Of a stretch of DNA of 64,000 nt, positions 33,650 to 42,338 are shown piece after piece. The stretch is from positions 1 through 64,000 of the forward strand of contig CBIHOD010000014.1 of NCBI GenBank assembly GCA_966211815.1, given 5' to 3'. Source of the stretch: JANPCX01 sp966211815. Its GTDB lineage: Bacteria; Pseudomonadota; Gammaproteobacteria; Burkholderiales; Burkholderiaceae_C. A program made the position numbers and the translations under genes. The notes below the pieces were generated by a model that worked only from the letters and a program-made list of their open reading frames with translations, was not told the origin of the DNA and ran no database searches. Positions within the stretch are counted from its first letter, which is position 1. Every line of letters starts with the position of its first letter.

Positions 33650-36124
33650 TCATTCCCTCCCTGTGGCCTGCTGCAAACGATTGAGCGCGTCGAAGTCCCT
33701 TTTCAGCTGGCGGCGCAGGACGCCGCTAGGGTCGGTCAAGGTTTCGAGCTTGTTGTTGCCGGCGCTGTCCGGCGTGTAGTCGATGCGGTTGCCCAGCTGG
33801 TCCTTGACGACTCTCAGTCGCTGTGCGGCGTCATACTCGTAGGAGAGGAAGCTGGCGTCCGGCTGGGTCACTTGCCTGAGCAAGCCGTTGGGCCAGTAGT
33901 CGTAGGTGGTGAGCAGGCCGCCGACGCTGGCGGTCTTCAGCCGCTGGCGGTCGTCGTAGGTGTTGACGGTGAGCAGCTTGTTGGGATCGCCGCTCTCCAG
34001 CACCTGGCCGTGCTTGTTGTATTTGGTGAAGGTGGTGACCTGCGACGCCGGGTTGGTGACGCTCTTCAGGTCGCCCTTCGTGTAGTCGGCCGTGGTGGTG
34101 TCGTAGTAGGCGTACTTGGTGACCTTGCCCAGCGGGTCGATCTCGGTCAGCACTTGGCCCGCGGCGTTGTAGGTGTAGGACCAGACACGGTTGGGCACGC
34201 TACCGTCGCGTACGGCGCTCAGGCCCGCGCTGCCCGTGGTGTCGGTGGACGCTTGTTCCACTTTCTTGCACAGCACCGCGATCGGCTTGCCGTCGGCCAG
34301 CTTGGCTTCGGCCGGCGCGCAGTTCAACACCGCGTTGCCGTTGAGCGGATCCGGTTGGCCGTTGTAGACGTAACGCGTGATGCGCCGCGGCTCGGTGCGT
34401 TTGGTCTCCAGCCGCCAGTCCGGATGCCAGGCGGTGGCGGTCTTTCGTGAACCGATGGGTAGCTTGGCACCGTCTTTGGTCAGGTCACCGCAGACGGCCG
34501 TCTTGTCCAGCCCTTCAACGCGGCTGGTCTCCAGGTTGCGCGCCATGTCGTAGCCATGGCAGCTGCGGTTGCCGTTGAAGTCGTCTCGCTGCGTGACGTT
34601 GGCATGGGCGTCGTAGGTCAACGCGCTGCTGGAGGCGGTGCAGCCCGCGCCGGCAGGCTGGCTCTGGCGTGCGGGACGGGGAACGCCGAGTACATCGACG
34701 AACTGCAGCGACAACCAGGTCTGGTTAGGCAGTTGGACCTGGGTGTCGGCCGGGCCGACCCACCAGTGGTCGCGCCACAAGGTGGCCTGGTCGGGGTCCA
34801 AAGATTCGGTGATCTTCCAGCTCGGGCCGGAGCCGTAGGTGACACTGTAGGCATCCAAGCCGTCGCCGCGTTCGGTGGCAACGGCGCGGCCTTGGTCGTC
34901 GTAGCCGTACTTACCGATGAGCTTGCCCGACTCGTCGATCAAACCGGTGAGCGCCCAGGGGAAGCGGGTGTCTTCATAGCGGAACTCACGCGCCCGGGCG
35001 TCGGGCCAGGTGATCAGCCGCAGGTGGCCGGCGGTGTTGTAGTCGAATTTGACCAATTCGCTTGCGGGGCCCGTGAGGGTTTGCAAGCGCGGGGCCGGGG
35101 AAGTTCCATCCGGCGGCGTGGCGGGCTGTTCGTAAGCGAACTGGATCTTGCGACCACTGTTCACATCCTCGATCTTCATCAGCAGGCCCACTGCCGGCGC
35201 ACCGGTGCCGACGGCGGCGCTGTAGTGGAATTTCAGCTTGGTGCCGTCGGCGCGGTCGATATCGGTGAGGTTGCCGGTGGCGTCATAGGTTTCCTGTGCC
35301 TGGCCGCGGGCGTCGAGGTAGCGCCAGCCGCCTCCAGCGATCGGCACCAGCTGGTCATTCACATCGGCGTCGGGCACGTATCGGCCTGCACCATTGCCGG
35401 CGAACGAAACCCAGCGGCCGCCACCGCGCGGCACCTGCACCGCGGGGCGGGCGGAACCCATCCCCTGCAGCACCAGCTTGCGGTGCGCGGTGCTTTGCCA
35501 CATGGCGCCGAACGACGGCGTCGGCTGCGGGTTGTAGCGAGCGTCGGGCAGGTTGCTGGGCGCCTGGCTCGAGGTGTCGTACACCGCGGCGATCTCCAGG
35601 CCGAGCCACTGGCCCAGCACCTCTTGTTGGCGCCGCGTGCCGGTCATCGGGTAGATGGAGTTGCCAAAGGCGGGCTGGCAAGTGGCCGGGTGGTAGCGGT
35701 CTTTCTTGATGACGCAGGTGCCCGACAGCGCATACAACGTTTGGCCTTCCGGGCAACTTTCCAAATAACACTGACCCGACCAGCTGTCCTGCTTGGCACC
35801 TGCCGGGCAGTCGAAGTGCAACCCGACGAGGGGGTACACCCACGACTCGGGGTCAGTGATGCAAGTTCCAATAGACCCTACCCAGGCCGCACGATCGGAT
35901 TTCAGTGACGATGCGGCAATGCCGTTGGGTTTGAAAGTCCTTTGAATGGCTGCGCAAGCCTCTTGGGGAGTGTTGAACCTCGTGCCCCAGACCGTTGTTG
36001 AACCGTCGGTTCCATATTTCCCGCTCCACACCGCGTCTACATAGATGCGGGCATGGCTGACCGAAGCCAGCATCAACAATAACAATGCAAAAAGGATTTT
36101 TCTTGTCTTGAAAGCCACGATCAT
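33650..36124 (-). CDS. RHS-repeat protein A3 (N-terminal half, no adjacent B partner)
   Basis: An 824-aa exported RHS N-terminal half. The signal peptide is ILFALLLLMLASVSHA. The N-terminal region carries GNSIYPMTGTRRQQEVLGQW and cysteine-containing segments, YD repeats follow, and the protein ends FDALNRLQQATGRE. There is no core or toxin. Its ATG overlaps the A2 stop (ATGA, 36121-36124). GTG at 36118 would sit at better distance from the GGGAGGG site in the A2 tail and is a plausible alternative start. The 3' third is nearly identical to A2 and A4. An astacin-like protease gene, not a B gene, follows. Confidence 0.85.
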   Translation of the reverse strand: MIVAFKTRKILFALLLLMLASVSHARIYVDAVWSGKYGTDGSTTVWGTRFNTPQEACAAIQRTFKPNGIAASSLKSDRAAWVGSIGTCITDPESWVYPLVGLHFDCPAGAKQDSWSGQCYLESCPEGQTLYALSGTCVIKKDRYHPATCQPAFGNSIYPMTGTRRQQEVLGQWLGLEIAAVYDTSSQAPSNLPDARYNPQPTPSFGAMWQSTAHRKLVLQGMGSARPAVQVPRGGGRWVSFAGNGAGRYVPDADVNDQLVPIAGGGWRYLDARGQAQETYDATGNLTDIDRADGTKLKFHYSAAVGTGAPAVGLLMKIEDVNSGRKIQFAYEQPATPPDGTSPAPRLQTLTGPASELVKFDYNTAGHLRLITWPDARAREFRYEDTRFPWALTGLIDESGKLIGKYGYDDQGRAVATERGDGLDAYSVTYGSGPSWKITESLDPDQATLWRDHWWVGPADTQVQLPNQTWLSLQFVDVLGVPRPARQSQPAGAGCTASSSALTYDAHANVTQRDDFNGNRSCHGYDMARNLETSRVEGLDKTAVCGDLTKDGAKLPIGSRKTATAWHPDWRLETKRTEPRRITRYVYNGQPDPLNGNAVLNCAPAEAKLADGKPIAVLCKKVEQASTDTTGSAGLSAVRDGSVPNRVWSYTYNAAGQVLTEIDPLGKVTKYAYYDTTTADYTKGDLKSVTNPASQVTTFTKYNKHGQVLESGDPNKLLTVNTYDDRQRLKTASVGGLLTTYDYWPNGLLRQVTQPDASFLSYEYDAAQRLRVVKDQLGNRIDYTPDSAGNNKLETLTDPSGVLRRQLKRDFDALNRLQQATGRE
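33653..34295 (-). repeat. Near-identical RHS A 3' segment, copy in A3
   Basis: Second copy of the ~640-base constant 3' region shared with A4 and A2. Limits are approximate. Confidence 0.75.
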
Positions 36125-38637
36125 TCCCTCCCGGTGATTTGCTGCAAACGATTGAGCTGATCAAAGCCCCGCTTCAACTGGCGGCGCAGCGCGCCGCTCG
36201 GGTCCGTCACGGCTTCGGTCTTGTTATTGCCGGCGTTGTCGGACGTGTAGTCGACGCGGTTACCCAGCTGGTCTTTGACGACTCGCAACCGCTGTGCGGC
36301 GTCATACTCGTAAGAGAGGAAGCTGGCGTCGGGCTGCGTCACCTGCTTGAGCAGGCCGTTGGGCCAGTAGTCGTAGGTGGTGAGCAGGCCGCCGACGCTT
36401 GCGGATTTGAGGCGCTGGCGGTCGTCGTAGGTGTAGACAGTGAGCAACTTGTTCGGGTCGCTGCTTTCCAGCACCTGGCCATGCTTGTTGTATTTGGTGA
36501 AGGTGGTGACCTGCGACGCCGGGTTGGTGACGCTCCTCAGGTCGCCCTTCGTGTAGTCGACCGTGGTGGCCTCGTAGTAGGCGTACTTGGTGACCCTGCC
36601 CAGCGGATCGGTCCCGCTCAGCACCTGGCCGGCGGCGTTGTAGGTGTACGCCCAGAAACGGTCGGGCACGCCGCCGTCGCGCACAGCGGCCAAGCCCGCG
36701 CTGCCCGTGCTGTCGGTCGAGGCGCGTTCCACCTTCTTGCACAGCACCGCGATGGGCTTGCCGTCGGGCAGCCTGGCGGCTGCGGGCGCGCAGCTGGCGG
36801 GCTTGTTTCCATCCAGCGGATCGGGCTGACCGTTGTAGACGTAGAGCGTGATACGTCGCGGCTCGGTTCGTTTGGTCTCCAAGCGCCAATCCGGGTGCCA
36901 GGCAGTCGCGATCTTGCGACTACCTTTCGGCAAGGTCGCGTTGTCTTTCGTTAAGCTGGCGCAATCTGCCCCCGTGCCCAGGCCTTCGACCCGGACAGCC
37001 ACCAGGTTGCGCGTGGCTTCGTAAGCGAAGCATTTGCGGTTTCCCTGGAAGTCGTCGTACGACAGGGTGTTGCCGTTGGCCACATCCAGCCCAAAGCGGG
37101 CGACCTGGGTCTGCGGTGCCGTGCAGCCTGTGCATGTCCAAGTCCGCCGGAGTTCCTGGGGCGCTTTGAACGAGCCCCAGGACTGCGTGACATATAGGCG
37201 CTGTTCGTTGTTCGGGAATGTGACGGTATTGCCATCCGAGAGCACATATCTTTCTACGCCGCCGGCATGTTCAGTGGAGACGGCTTTGCCGGCCGCGTCG
37301 TAGGCGAAGGAGGCGAAACGCTGCCCTGTCTCGTCGACGATGCCGGTCAGCAGCTGCGGCGGCGGGCCAGCCGGCGCATATGCGGGTTCGTTGTAGAGGT
37401 ACTGCTTGCGCGAGCCATCCGGGTATAGCACCTCGGTCACGTTGCCGCCGTTGTCCACGGTGTAGGTGACTTCCTTGCCAGCCTGGTCCACCAGCGTACG
37501 GAGGTGGCCCCGGGCGTCGTAACGGAATTGCAGGCTCGCGCCGAAACCGTTGGCCACCTCGATCAGCAAGTCAGGCCTTGGGGCGATGGAGGTCGGGGTC
37601 GATGCGTTGGAGTACGTCATCGTCTGGAGCGGGCCATTCGACAACTGGCGGCTCAGCAGCAAACCGGTGGTGCCATAGAGTTCCAACGCATCCACTGTGC
37701 GGACCATGCTGCGGCCATCGGCTTGGCGGGTGACGAGCTGGTCGACCGCACCGGCGCCGGCCACCATGTTGGCGGCCGACTTCCAGAACTGGGTGTAGTC
37801 GCCATCGGCCCCGCGGCGGACATAGCTGTCTTCCCACATCTTGAACAGCCGCGCACAGCCCGGTTCAAGAGGCGCCTCCGGCCCGTTCTTGTTCAGATCC
37901 CTGAAAAATCCGGGATAGCAGCCGGTGGGTGACGGTGAGGCGTCCGACTGGGGGTCGAAGGCGGGCGCGGAGGTTCCCGAATTCACACCGGAGGCCCCGT
38001 AGCTCGACACGAATCCCGCTGTGTCGCTGCGGTACTGGCGTACGAAAGCCAATCCGTTCGGACCGACGCTGCGCACATCTGTCTCCGCCTGCGATTTCAC
38101 ACGATCGGCCAGCGAGACCGGGTTGCCGAACACCATCGATTGCAGCCCGTCGCAGCCTCGGTTGCAGGATGTTTTGACAGGGGCCGGCTTGTAGCAAGCG
38201 TAGTTCTGCCCGCCGGACGCCTCGGGCCACGCCACAGCCGTAAAACCCTCCAGGCAGTAGTAGACCAAGTCAGCGGTTTGATCGAAATCCCAGCCCGCCC
38301 CACATTTCGGGTTGCTGACATTCACGTAGTTCGACCAGATCACCGAATACCGGCCATCGACCGGAGAGTTTCCCCATGGGGTCATCGGCCCGAAAGTGAC
38401 TGTCCCACAGCTCGACCCAGTGCGCGAGACCATGAAGTCGTAAGCCGCTTTGGGTGTCGTGAAGGTCTCGCATGGCATCGCGCCTTTGCCGCAAGAGCTC
38501 CAACGAAAGACCGGTTCCGTCCAGATGCCGTCTTTGAAGCGTTCGGGGTTTGGTGGCGGCGTGGCCGCCTGGACCAGCGAGGCGAGAAGGAGCAGGGTCG
38601 CCGTCAACCACCATGCACGCGCGCTCGTCGGAACCAT
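36121..38637 (-). CDS. RHS-repeat protein A2 (N-terminal half, no adjacent B partner)
   Basis: An exported RHS N-terminal half of about 838 aa. I chose ATG 38637 because AGGA lies eight bases upstream and the signal peptide (WWLTATLLLLASLVQAATPP) follows directly. A cysteine-rich region precedes a DUF6531-like RHS entry (VFGNPVSLADRVKSQAETDV, GPNGLAFVRQYRSD). YD repeats follow, and the protein ends FDQLNRLQQITGRE. Its stop overlaps the A3 start. Upstream lies a relic of another RHS A 3' end. The N-terminal domain differs from A3 and A4; the last ~300 residues are shared. Confidence 0.85.
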   Translation of the reverse strand: MVPTSARAWWLTATLLLLASLVQAATPPPNPERFKDGIWTEPVFRWSSCGKGAMPCETFTTPKAAYDFMVSRTGSSCGTVTFGPMTPWGNSPVDGRYSVIWSNYVNVSNPKCGAGWDFDQTADLVYYCLEGFTAVAWPEASGGQNYACYKPAPVKTSCNRGCDGLQSMVFGNPVSLADRVKSQAETDVRSVGPNGLAFVRQYRSDTAGFVSSYGASGVNSGTSAPAFDPQSDASPSPTGCYPGFFRDLNKNGPEAPLEPGCARLFKMWEDSYVRRGADGDYTQFWKSAANMVAGAGAVDQLVTRQADGRSMVRTVDALELYGTTGLLLSRQLSNGPLQTMTYSNASTPTSIAPRPDLLIEVANGFGASLQFRYDARGHLRTLVDQAGKEVTYTVDNGGNVTEVLYPDGSRKQYLYNEPAYAPAGPPPQLLTGIVDETGQRFASFAYDAAGKAVSTEHAGGVERYVLSDGNTVTFPNNEQRLYVTQSWGSFKAPQELRRTWTCTGCTAPQTQVARFGLDVANGNTLSYDDFQGNRKCFAYEATRNLVAVRVEGLGTGADCASLTKDNATLPKGSRKIATAWHPDWRLETKRTEPRRITLYVYNGQPDPLDGNKPASCAPAAARLPDGKPIAVLCKKVERASTDSTGSAGLAAVRDGGVPDRFWAYTYNAAGQVLSGTDPLGRVTKYAYYEATTVDYTKGDLRSVTNPASQVTTFTKYNKHGQVLESSDPNKLLTVYTYDDRQRLKSASVGGLLTTYDYWPNGLLKQVTQPDASFLSYEYDAAQRLRVVKDQLGNRVDYTSDNAGNNKTEAVTDPSGALRRQLKRGFDQLNRLQQITGRE
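36124..36765 (-). repeat. Near-identical RHS A 3' segment, copy in A2
   Basis: Third copy of the ~640-base constant 3' region. Limits are approximate. Confidence 0.75.
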
Positions 38638-38640
38638 GTT

Positions 38641-38688
38641 TCTCATCCTTACGGTCATTTTTTGAACGCGCCCAAGCGCGTCGAACAA
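38641..38688 (-). pseudogene. Remnant of an RHS A-gene 3' end
   Basis: Just upstream of A2 the minus strand reads FDALGRVQ followed by a degenerate copy of the A-gene tail (TTCGACGCGCTTGGGCGCGT, then ACCGTAAGGATGA where A4 has ACCACAGGGAGGGAATGA). It indicates that another A gene once preceded A2 and was lost. Confidence 0.6.
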
Positions 38689-38690
38689 TC

Positions 38691-40037
38691 AAACAGACAA
38701 ATACTTTTCACCGGAGATATCCGTTGTTCCGGGAAACTCGAAAGCGCGCGGCGAAGCAGTCGTCTAGGCGAGCACAGGTCACCTGGATCGGTACGCCGAG
38801 TGATCGGCGGACCTTCCTGGTCATACGGGCAAAGCCTGACGTTTTATGAGGGGAGCCGGCTTCAACCGGCTAGGCACAGGATCAACCTGGGTGGTCGAGC
38901 CGACCACATCGGAGGAGGCTCGGGCGTGCCGCTTTTCGCTTCACAGCGTTAGCGTTCGAAACCATGGATTCCGCCTTGGCAGAGGTGTTACCCGCGTGCA
39001 GGGGCTTGGCGGAGAAGGGGTCACGTTTTTTCACGGTGAGCCTTTTGTCGTGATGAACAAAAAAGACAAGCGATGCTTTTGGCCATCGCTTTCGGTGGCA
39101 GGCCGAGCACTTGTGGTGCGCGCCCTGCTTCATGTGAGAAATCTTCGATCTAGCGAGAAGATCAAAGAAAAGATTGGATACAGAGTTTAGGTAAACCGTT
39201 AAGGCAGGTGCTTTCTTATTGCGGCAAAAATCGAGCAATCTTCGCAAGATCGTTGCGCATTTAAGACTTTTTAATTGAAATATATGCTCAATAAAGCCAA
39301 TTTAGGGTAAATACTCATGCCGAGACATGATTCGGCGTCGGCAGAAATTTGACTGTTCGGCACATTGCCGGACGCAAGGCGCGTGTCGCGCAACGCTGTG
39401 AAGACTCAAGCCAAAGCACCTGTCGGAGTCACGTCGCGCTACTGTTGTCGCGACGGGTTCAAAGTTCGGACACGCGCACCAGCGCGACCAGCAGCGGGGA
39501 TGCTGGCTGTGTCCGACGGCCGTAGCTATCCAGAAGACAGATATGTCTTTGGGGATAGTGGCTCGAGCGTTCAAGCTGGAGGGAATCCCGCCTGAATGCG
39601 ATCACACAGTCAGGGCCGTAGAACGGCCTCGACGACGACGACAACTATGCTGCGCTCGGGACTGCGCCCGTCACGCTGAGACGAATAAGCCCAAGCCTTT
39701 GGAGGGCTCCAACCGTTTGAAGATCTGAACGGCTGCTGGGAGGGTTAGAACGACAAGCGTTCTGTGCTCTAGGGCTACATGCGCGGACTGGGTACCGCCG
39801 GAAGGTAGCTCACCCGGGTACGAGACGCTGGGATATTGGTCAATCACTTGCGGCCCTGCAAAGCGGCCTTCAATCTCCCAGCGCGGCTCTCGGATTTACA
39901 CGCGACTACTGATCAAGGATCGGTGACTCTGAAGGCAGGTAACGTCTGCGACGCCTGATGTTCCTCGATGGAACGGGACAAGGAGCCCTGGAGCGGTCAG
40001 TTTGAAGACGGCACGCCTGCGGGTCAATGCCAGAAAA
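38691..40037. other. Gene-poor island stretch with decayed sequence
   Basis: About 1.35 kb without a credible gene; composition shifts from AT-rich (39170-39320) to mixed. It contains a minus-strand terminator at 39058-39091 and, near 39460-39505, a short segment whose translation PLLVALVRVSEL closely matches GspF of the secretion operon (PLLVALVRASEL). It appears to be a graveyard of lost modules. The promoter for A2 should lie between 38690 and 39058. Confidence 0.5.
39058..39091 (-). terminator. Rho-independent terminator (minus strand)
   Basis: Perfect 8-bp stem AAGCGATG / CATCGCTT (39068-39091) followed on the minus strand by GTCTTTTTTG. It would end transcripts coming from the upstream toxin/immunity modules. 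Confidence 0.75.
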
Positions 40038-40205
40038 AGCAATGCCACCCGAAAACGACCCAATTCGAAAGTGTTTTAGGGTGGCAACAAAAAAACGCCT
40101 TACGGCGTTTGATTGCAATGCGGTCAGGGCCGCCGTGAAGCGCTAAACACGGGTTACCCACCGTCGGCGCCTGCGTGGCGGGCGCCACGCCGCCGGTGGA
40201 TAACC
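40038..40205 (-). repeat. Hairpin-rich 168-bp repeat, copy 1
   Basis: Roughly 85-90% identical to 42103-42272. On the minus strand it starts seven bases after the immunity gene stop. It contains a large nested hairpin (GGTTATCCACCGGCGGCG.. with its complement around GCGTGGCG/CGCCACGC), then a terminator (ACGCC GTAA GGCGT and T7), and ends GGCATTGCT. Confidence 0.85.
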
Positions 40206-40211
40206 CTATTG

Positions 40212-40673
40212 TTATTTACATTGCCCTTCTGTTTCCTGAGCCAGCATTCCGCATTTCTCTTGCAGCAATAAGGTGTTCCCACTAGGCTCTTTAATAGCGA
40301 GAATGCCTCGTTTCCGAGAGTATGCAAGCTGAAAATTATAAGTGCCTGTTACTTTTATTATTTGATACTCCTCCGCCTCGCCTTGGTATGAAGTGACTTG
40401 AGTCCCTAGAACTCTATATTGACTTCCAAAAAATGACCACTTATTTTTCGACGCGTCACGAGGAACTGCCAAATTCAGTGTTTTTGATTTAATGCAGACA
40501 TATTCTTCGCTATTGGCGCATCTTTCCAAAGGGCGCTCTACATCCACCAGCGTGATTGAGTCCGATTGAACAGAAAAAGAGGCCTTTGAATTGAAAAAAT
40601 CTTGGTAATTTGCACTCCAAGCATTGCAAGAGATTAAAGAAAAAAGAGCAAGCAATAAAGTAGAAATTTTCAT
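40212..40673 (-). CDS. Candidate periplasmic immunity protein
   Basis: A 153-aa protein starting MKISTLLLALFSLISCNAWS: a signal peptide, possibly a lipoprotein signal with Cys at about 16. Four further cysteines are spaced along the protein. Its ATG overlaps the stop of the upstream HExxH toxin frame (ATGA, 40670-40673), the hallmark of a toxin/immunity pair. Export of the protein suggests the toxin would act in the periplasm. The gene is AT-rich compared with the RHS cores. I do not recognise a family, and the role is inferred from position. Confidence 0.65.
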   Translation of the reverse strand: MKISTLLLALFSLISCNAWSANYQDFFNSKASFSVQSDSITLVDVERPLERCANSEEYVCIKSKTLNLAVPRDASKNKWSFFGSQYRVLGTQVTSYQGEAEEYQIIKVTGTYNFQLAYSRKRGILAIKEPSGNTLLLQEKCGMLAQETEGQCK

Positions 40674-41640
40674 TTCGGGCATCCGCATTTATTTGATGAT
40701 TTTAAAAACCAATCAGCAAAACGATCAGCATCTATTTCGCTGGGAACTCGATCTGCGCGACCTGCAAGAATGTCTCCCATGGAGCCTGGTGGGTCGACTA
40801 TAGCTGCATTGCTAGGCATCGTATGACGAAGCTCATGTAACCCCACAGCGTACTGTGATGGCGATTCATAGCCAGTTATGTCAAAGAATGGCTTGTTGAA
40901 CGTGCTTGTATTACCCCTGGTCGTTGCATAACCAGTTCTTGCACGTTTTGCCATGTTTTCAATATTTGGATCTACCCGCACTATCCACTCATCGAACTCT
41001 TTTTGGATCGCTGCTCGATCAGCTGGGCAAAGAGTACTTATTCTTCTTTCTATTGCGTCCAGCATGTTTTGCAAAGGCCTGCCATATTTTTCTTGCCATT
41101 GCCGATACTCATTTGAGGGCCTACCAAAATTGGGGCCATATGGAGGTGCCCCAACAATAGTTGCCAGCCCCATTGGATCGATTCTGCTAGACGGCGCTGC
41201 ATCGGCATAACCATAGGTGTTCATTCCACCCATTAATCCAATCGGGTCGGATGTGATGTAACGACCCGTGGCCGGATCGTAGTAACGATTCCAGTTGTAG
41301 AACAGCCCGCTTTCCTGGTCCGCGTACTGGCCGGGAAACCGCTGTACTGTTGGTCATAAACGAACAGGACGGTGCTGGCCGCCTTGGCTACTACCCCGCA
41401 TTGGTGTCGTTGCGCATTCGTCTTCCTTCGTTATCGTAGGTATACGTTGCGGTGGTTCCCAGCCTTGGTCAACGTATTTATCCGTTCAGTCAGGTTTTGC
41501 ACGGCGGTGAACTGGCTGTTGCCCAGGATGTTGTCCACGTTTTGTCGTGGCTCATGGTAGTGGGGGTCGGCGGCACTTCGGTTGGCCTCGTCGTAGGTGA
41601 GGTTACGCATATGAGACCGAGTGGGCAGCGCACCAAGCTA
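40670..41640 (-). pseudogene. Truncated RHS B gene with intact HExxH toxin tip
   Basis: RHS core fragments lie in different frames: NLTYDEANR near 41600, TYTYDNEGRRMRND near 41430 followed by stops, then FPGQYADQESGLFYNWN and YITSDPIGLMGG near 41240-41340. Deletions and frameshifts show decay. From 41233 the frame is open through a toxin-like domain of about 160 aa carrying YAVGLHELRHTMPS and, downstream, SEIDADRFADWFL, a zincin-like HExxH plus Glu arrangement. No signal peptide or start suitable for export remains, so it is probably silent unless recombined onto an intact core. Confidence 0.75.
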
Positions 41641-41670
41641 AAGTTATAACTAAAGCAGCCAATGCAGTAT

Positions 41671-41976
41671 CTATAAAATGGATTCGATGGAAATCAATTC
41701 GCATTTGGCAAAAATATTTGGCCCTTCTCTTAATTCCATAGCTTGCTTTTGAGGCAAGCCTGAAAAATTTTCTAGCATGATTGCTTTGATTCGAATGATT
41801 CTGCCATTTTCCAATCCTTCAGCCGAAGGATCTATATTTTCTATACAGCAAGGATAATATTCGCCGCTGACCGTCAGATTAAATAAATCGCCATCCTTGA
41901 TTTTTCGATGCTTTTCAGGATTTTGATTGTATTTCACTAGCATGGTTGCAACTTTTTCAGGTATTTCTTTTTTCAT
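41671..41976 (-). CDS. Candidate immunity protein (101 aa)
   Basis: The start ATG at 41976 follows an AGGGA ribosome site with an 8-base gap. The protein begins MKKEIPEKVATMLVKYNQNP; it is small, without signal peptide, and AT-rich. It starts one base after the stop of a truncated RHS toxin tip, so it is the immunity partner of a toxin whose core is gone. The family is not recognised. An intact frame suggests it is still maintained, perhaps as protection against relatives carrying the full toxin. Confidence 0.6.
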   Translation of the reverse strand: MKKEIPEKVATMLVKYNQNPEKHRKIKDGDLFNLTVSGEYYPCCIENIDPSAEGLENGRIIRIKAIMLENFSGLPQKQAMELREGPNIFAKCELISIESIL

Positions 41977-41977
41977 T

Positions 41978-42102
41978 TTAATTCCCTTTGGGTATTGTGC
42001 GAATAGTATTGATTCCACCTGTGGCTTGAGCGTCACGATTGACGACAAGTAATCCTGTAGCGTCAAAGCTAATTGCATTGTGTCCCGCGTCCGTAAAAGG
42101 AT
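41978..42102 (-). pseudogene. Orphan RHS toxin C-terminal tip
   Basis: The minus-strand frame YPFTDAGHNAISFDATG..TIPKGN ends at TAA just before the 101-aa immunity gene. Its 5' part is cut off exactly at the end of repeat copy 2 (42103). It resembles the last ~40 residues of a secreted toxin domain, with no core attached. Confidence 0.6.
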
Positions 42103-42272
42103 AGCAATGCCACACGAAAACGGCCCAATTCAGAACCGTTTTCGGGTGGCAACAAAAAAACGCCTTACGGCGTTTTGATTGGCAATGCGGTCCGGACCGC
42201 AGTGAAGCGCTACACACGGGTTACCCACCGTCGGCGTTTGCGTGGCGGGCGCCACGCCGCCGGTGGATAACC
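42103..42272 (-). repeat. Hairpin-rich 170-bp repeat, copy 2
   Basis: Second copy of the element at 40038-40205, with the same nested hairpin (GGTTATCCACCGGCGGCG / CGCCGACGGTGGGTAACC, two mismatches) and the same terminator (ACGCC GTAA GGCGT then T-run). It lies 66 bases beyond the stop of the 170-aa immunity gene and abuts a truncated toxin tip. Confidence 0.85.
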
Positions 42273-42338
42273 GCTGCTGTGGTGATAGGAAAAATCACAT
42301 GCGGCAAAAACTGAGCAAGGCAATTACCTTCGTGATTT

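Noticed and set aside
39302..40118. Several 60-90 aa frames in the gene-poor stretch
   Set aside because: No ribosome sites, no domains, overlapping on both strands, and biased composition; judged non-coding or decayed.
40038..42272. The two hairpin repeats as integron attC sites
   Set aside because: The ends read GGTTA...TAACC rather than the attC R''/R' order (RYYYAAC...GTTRRRY), and no integron integrase is present. I keep them as structured module-end repeats of unknown class.
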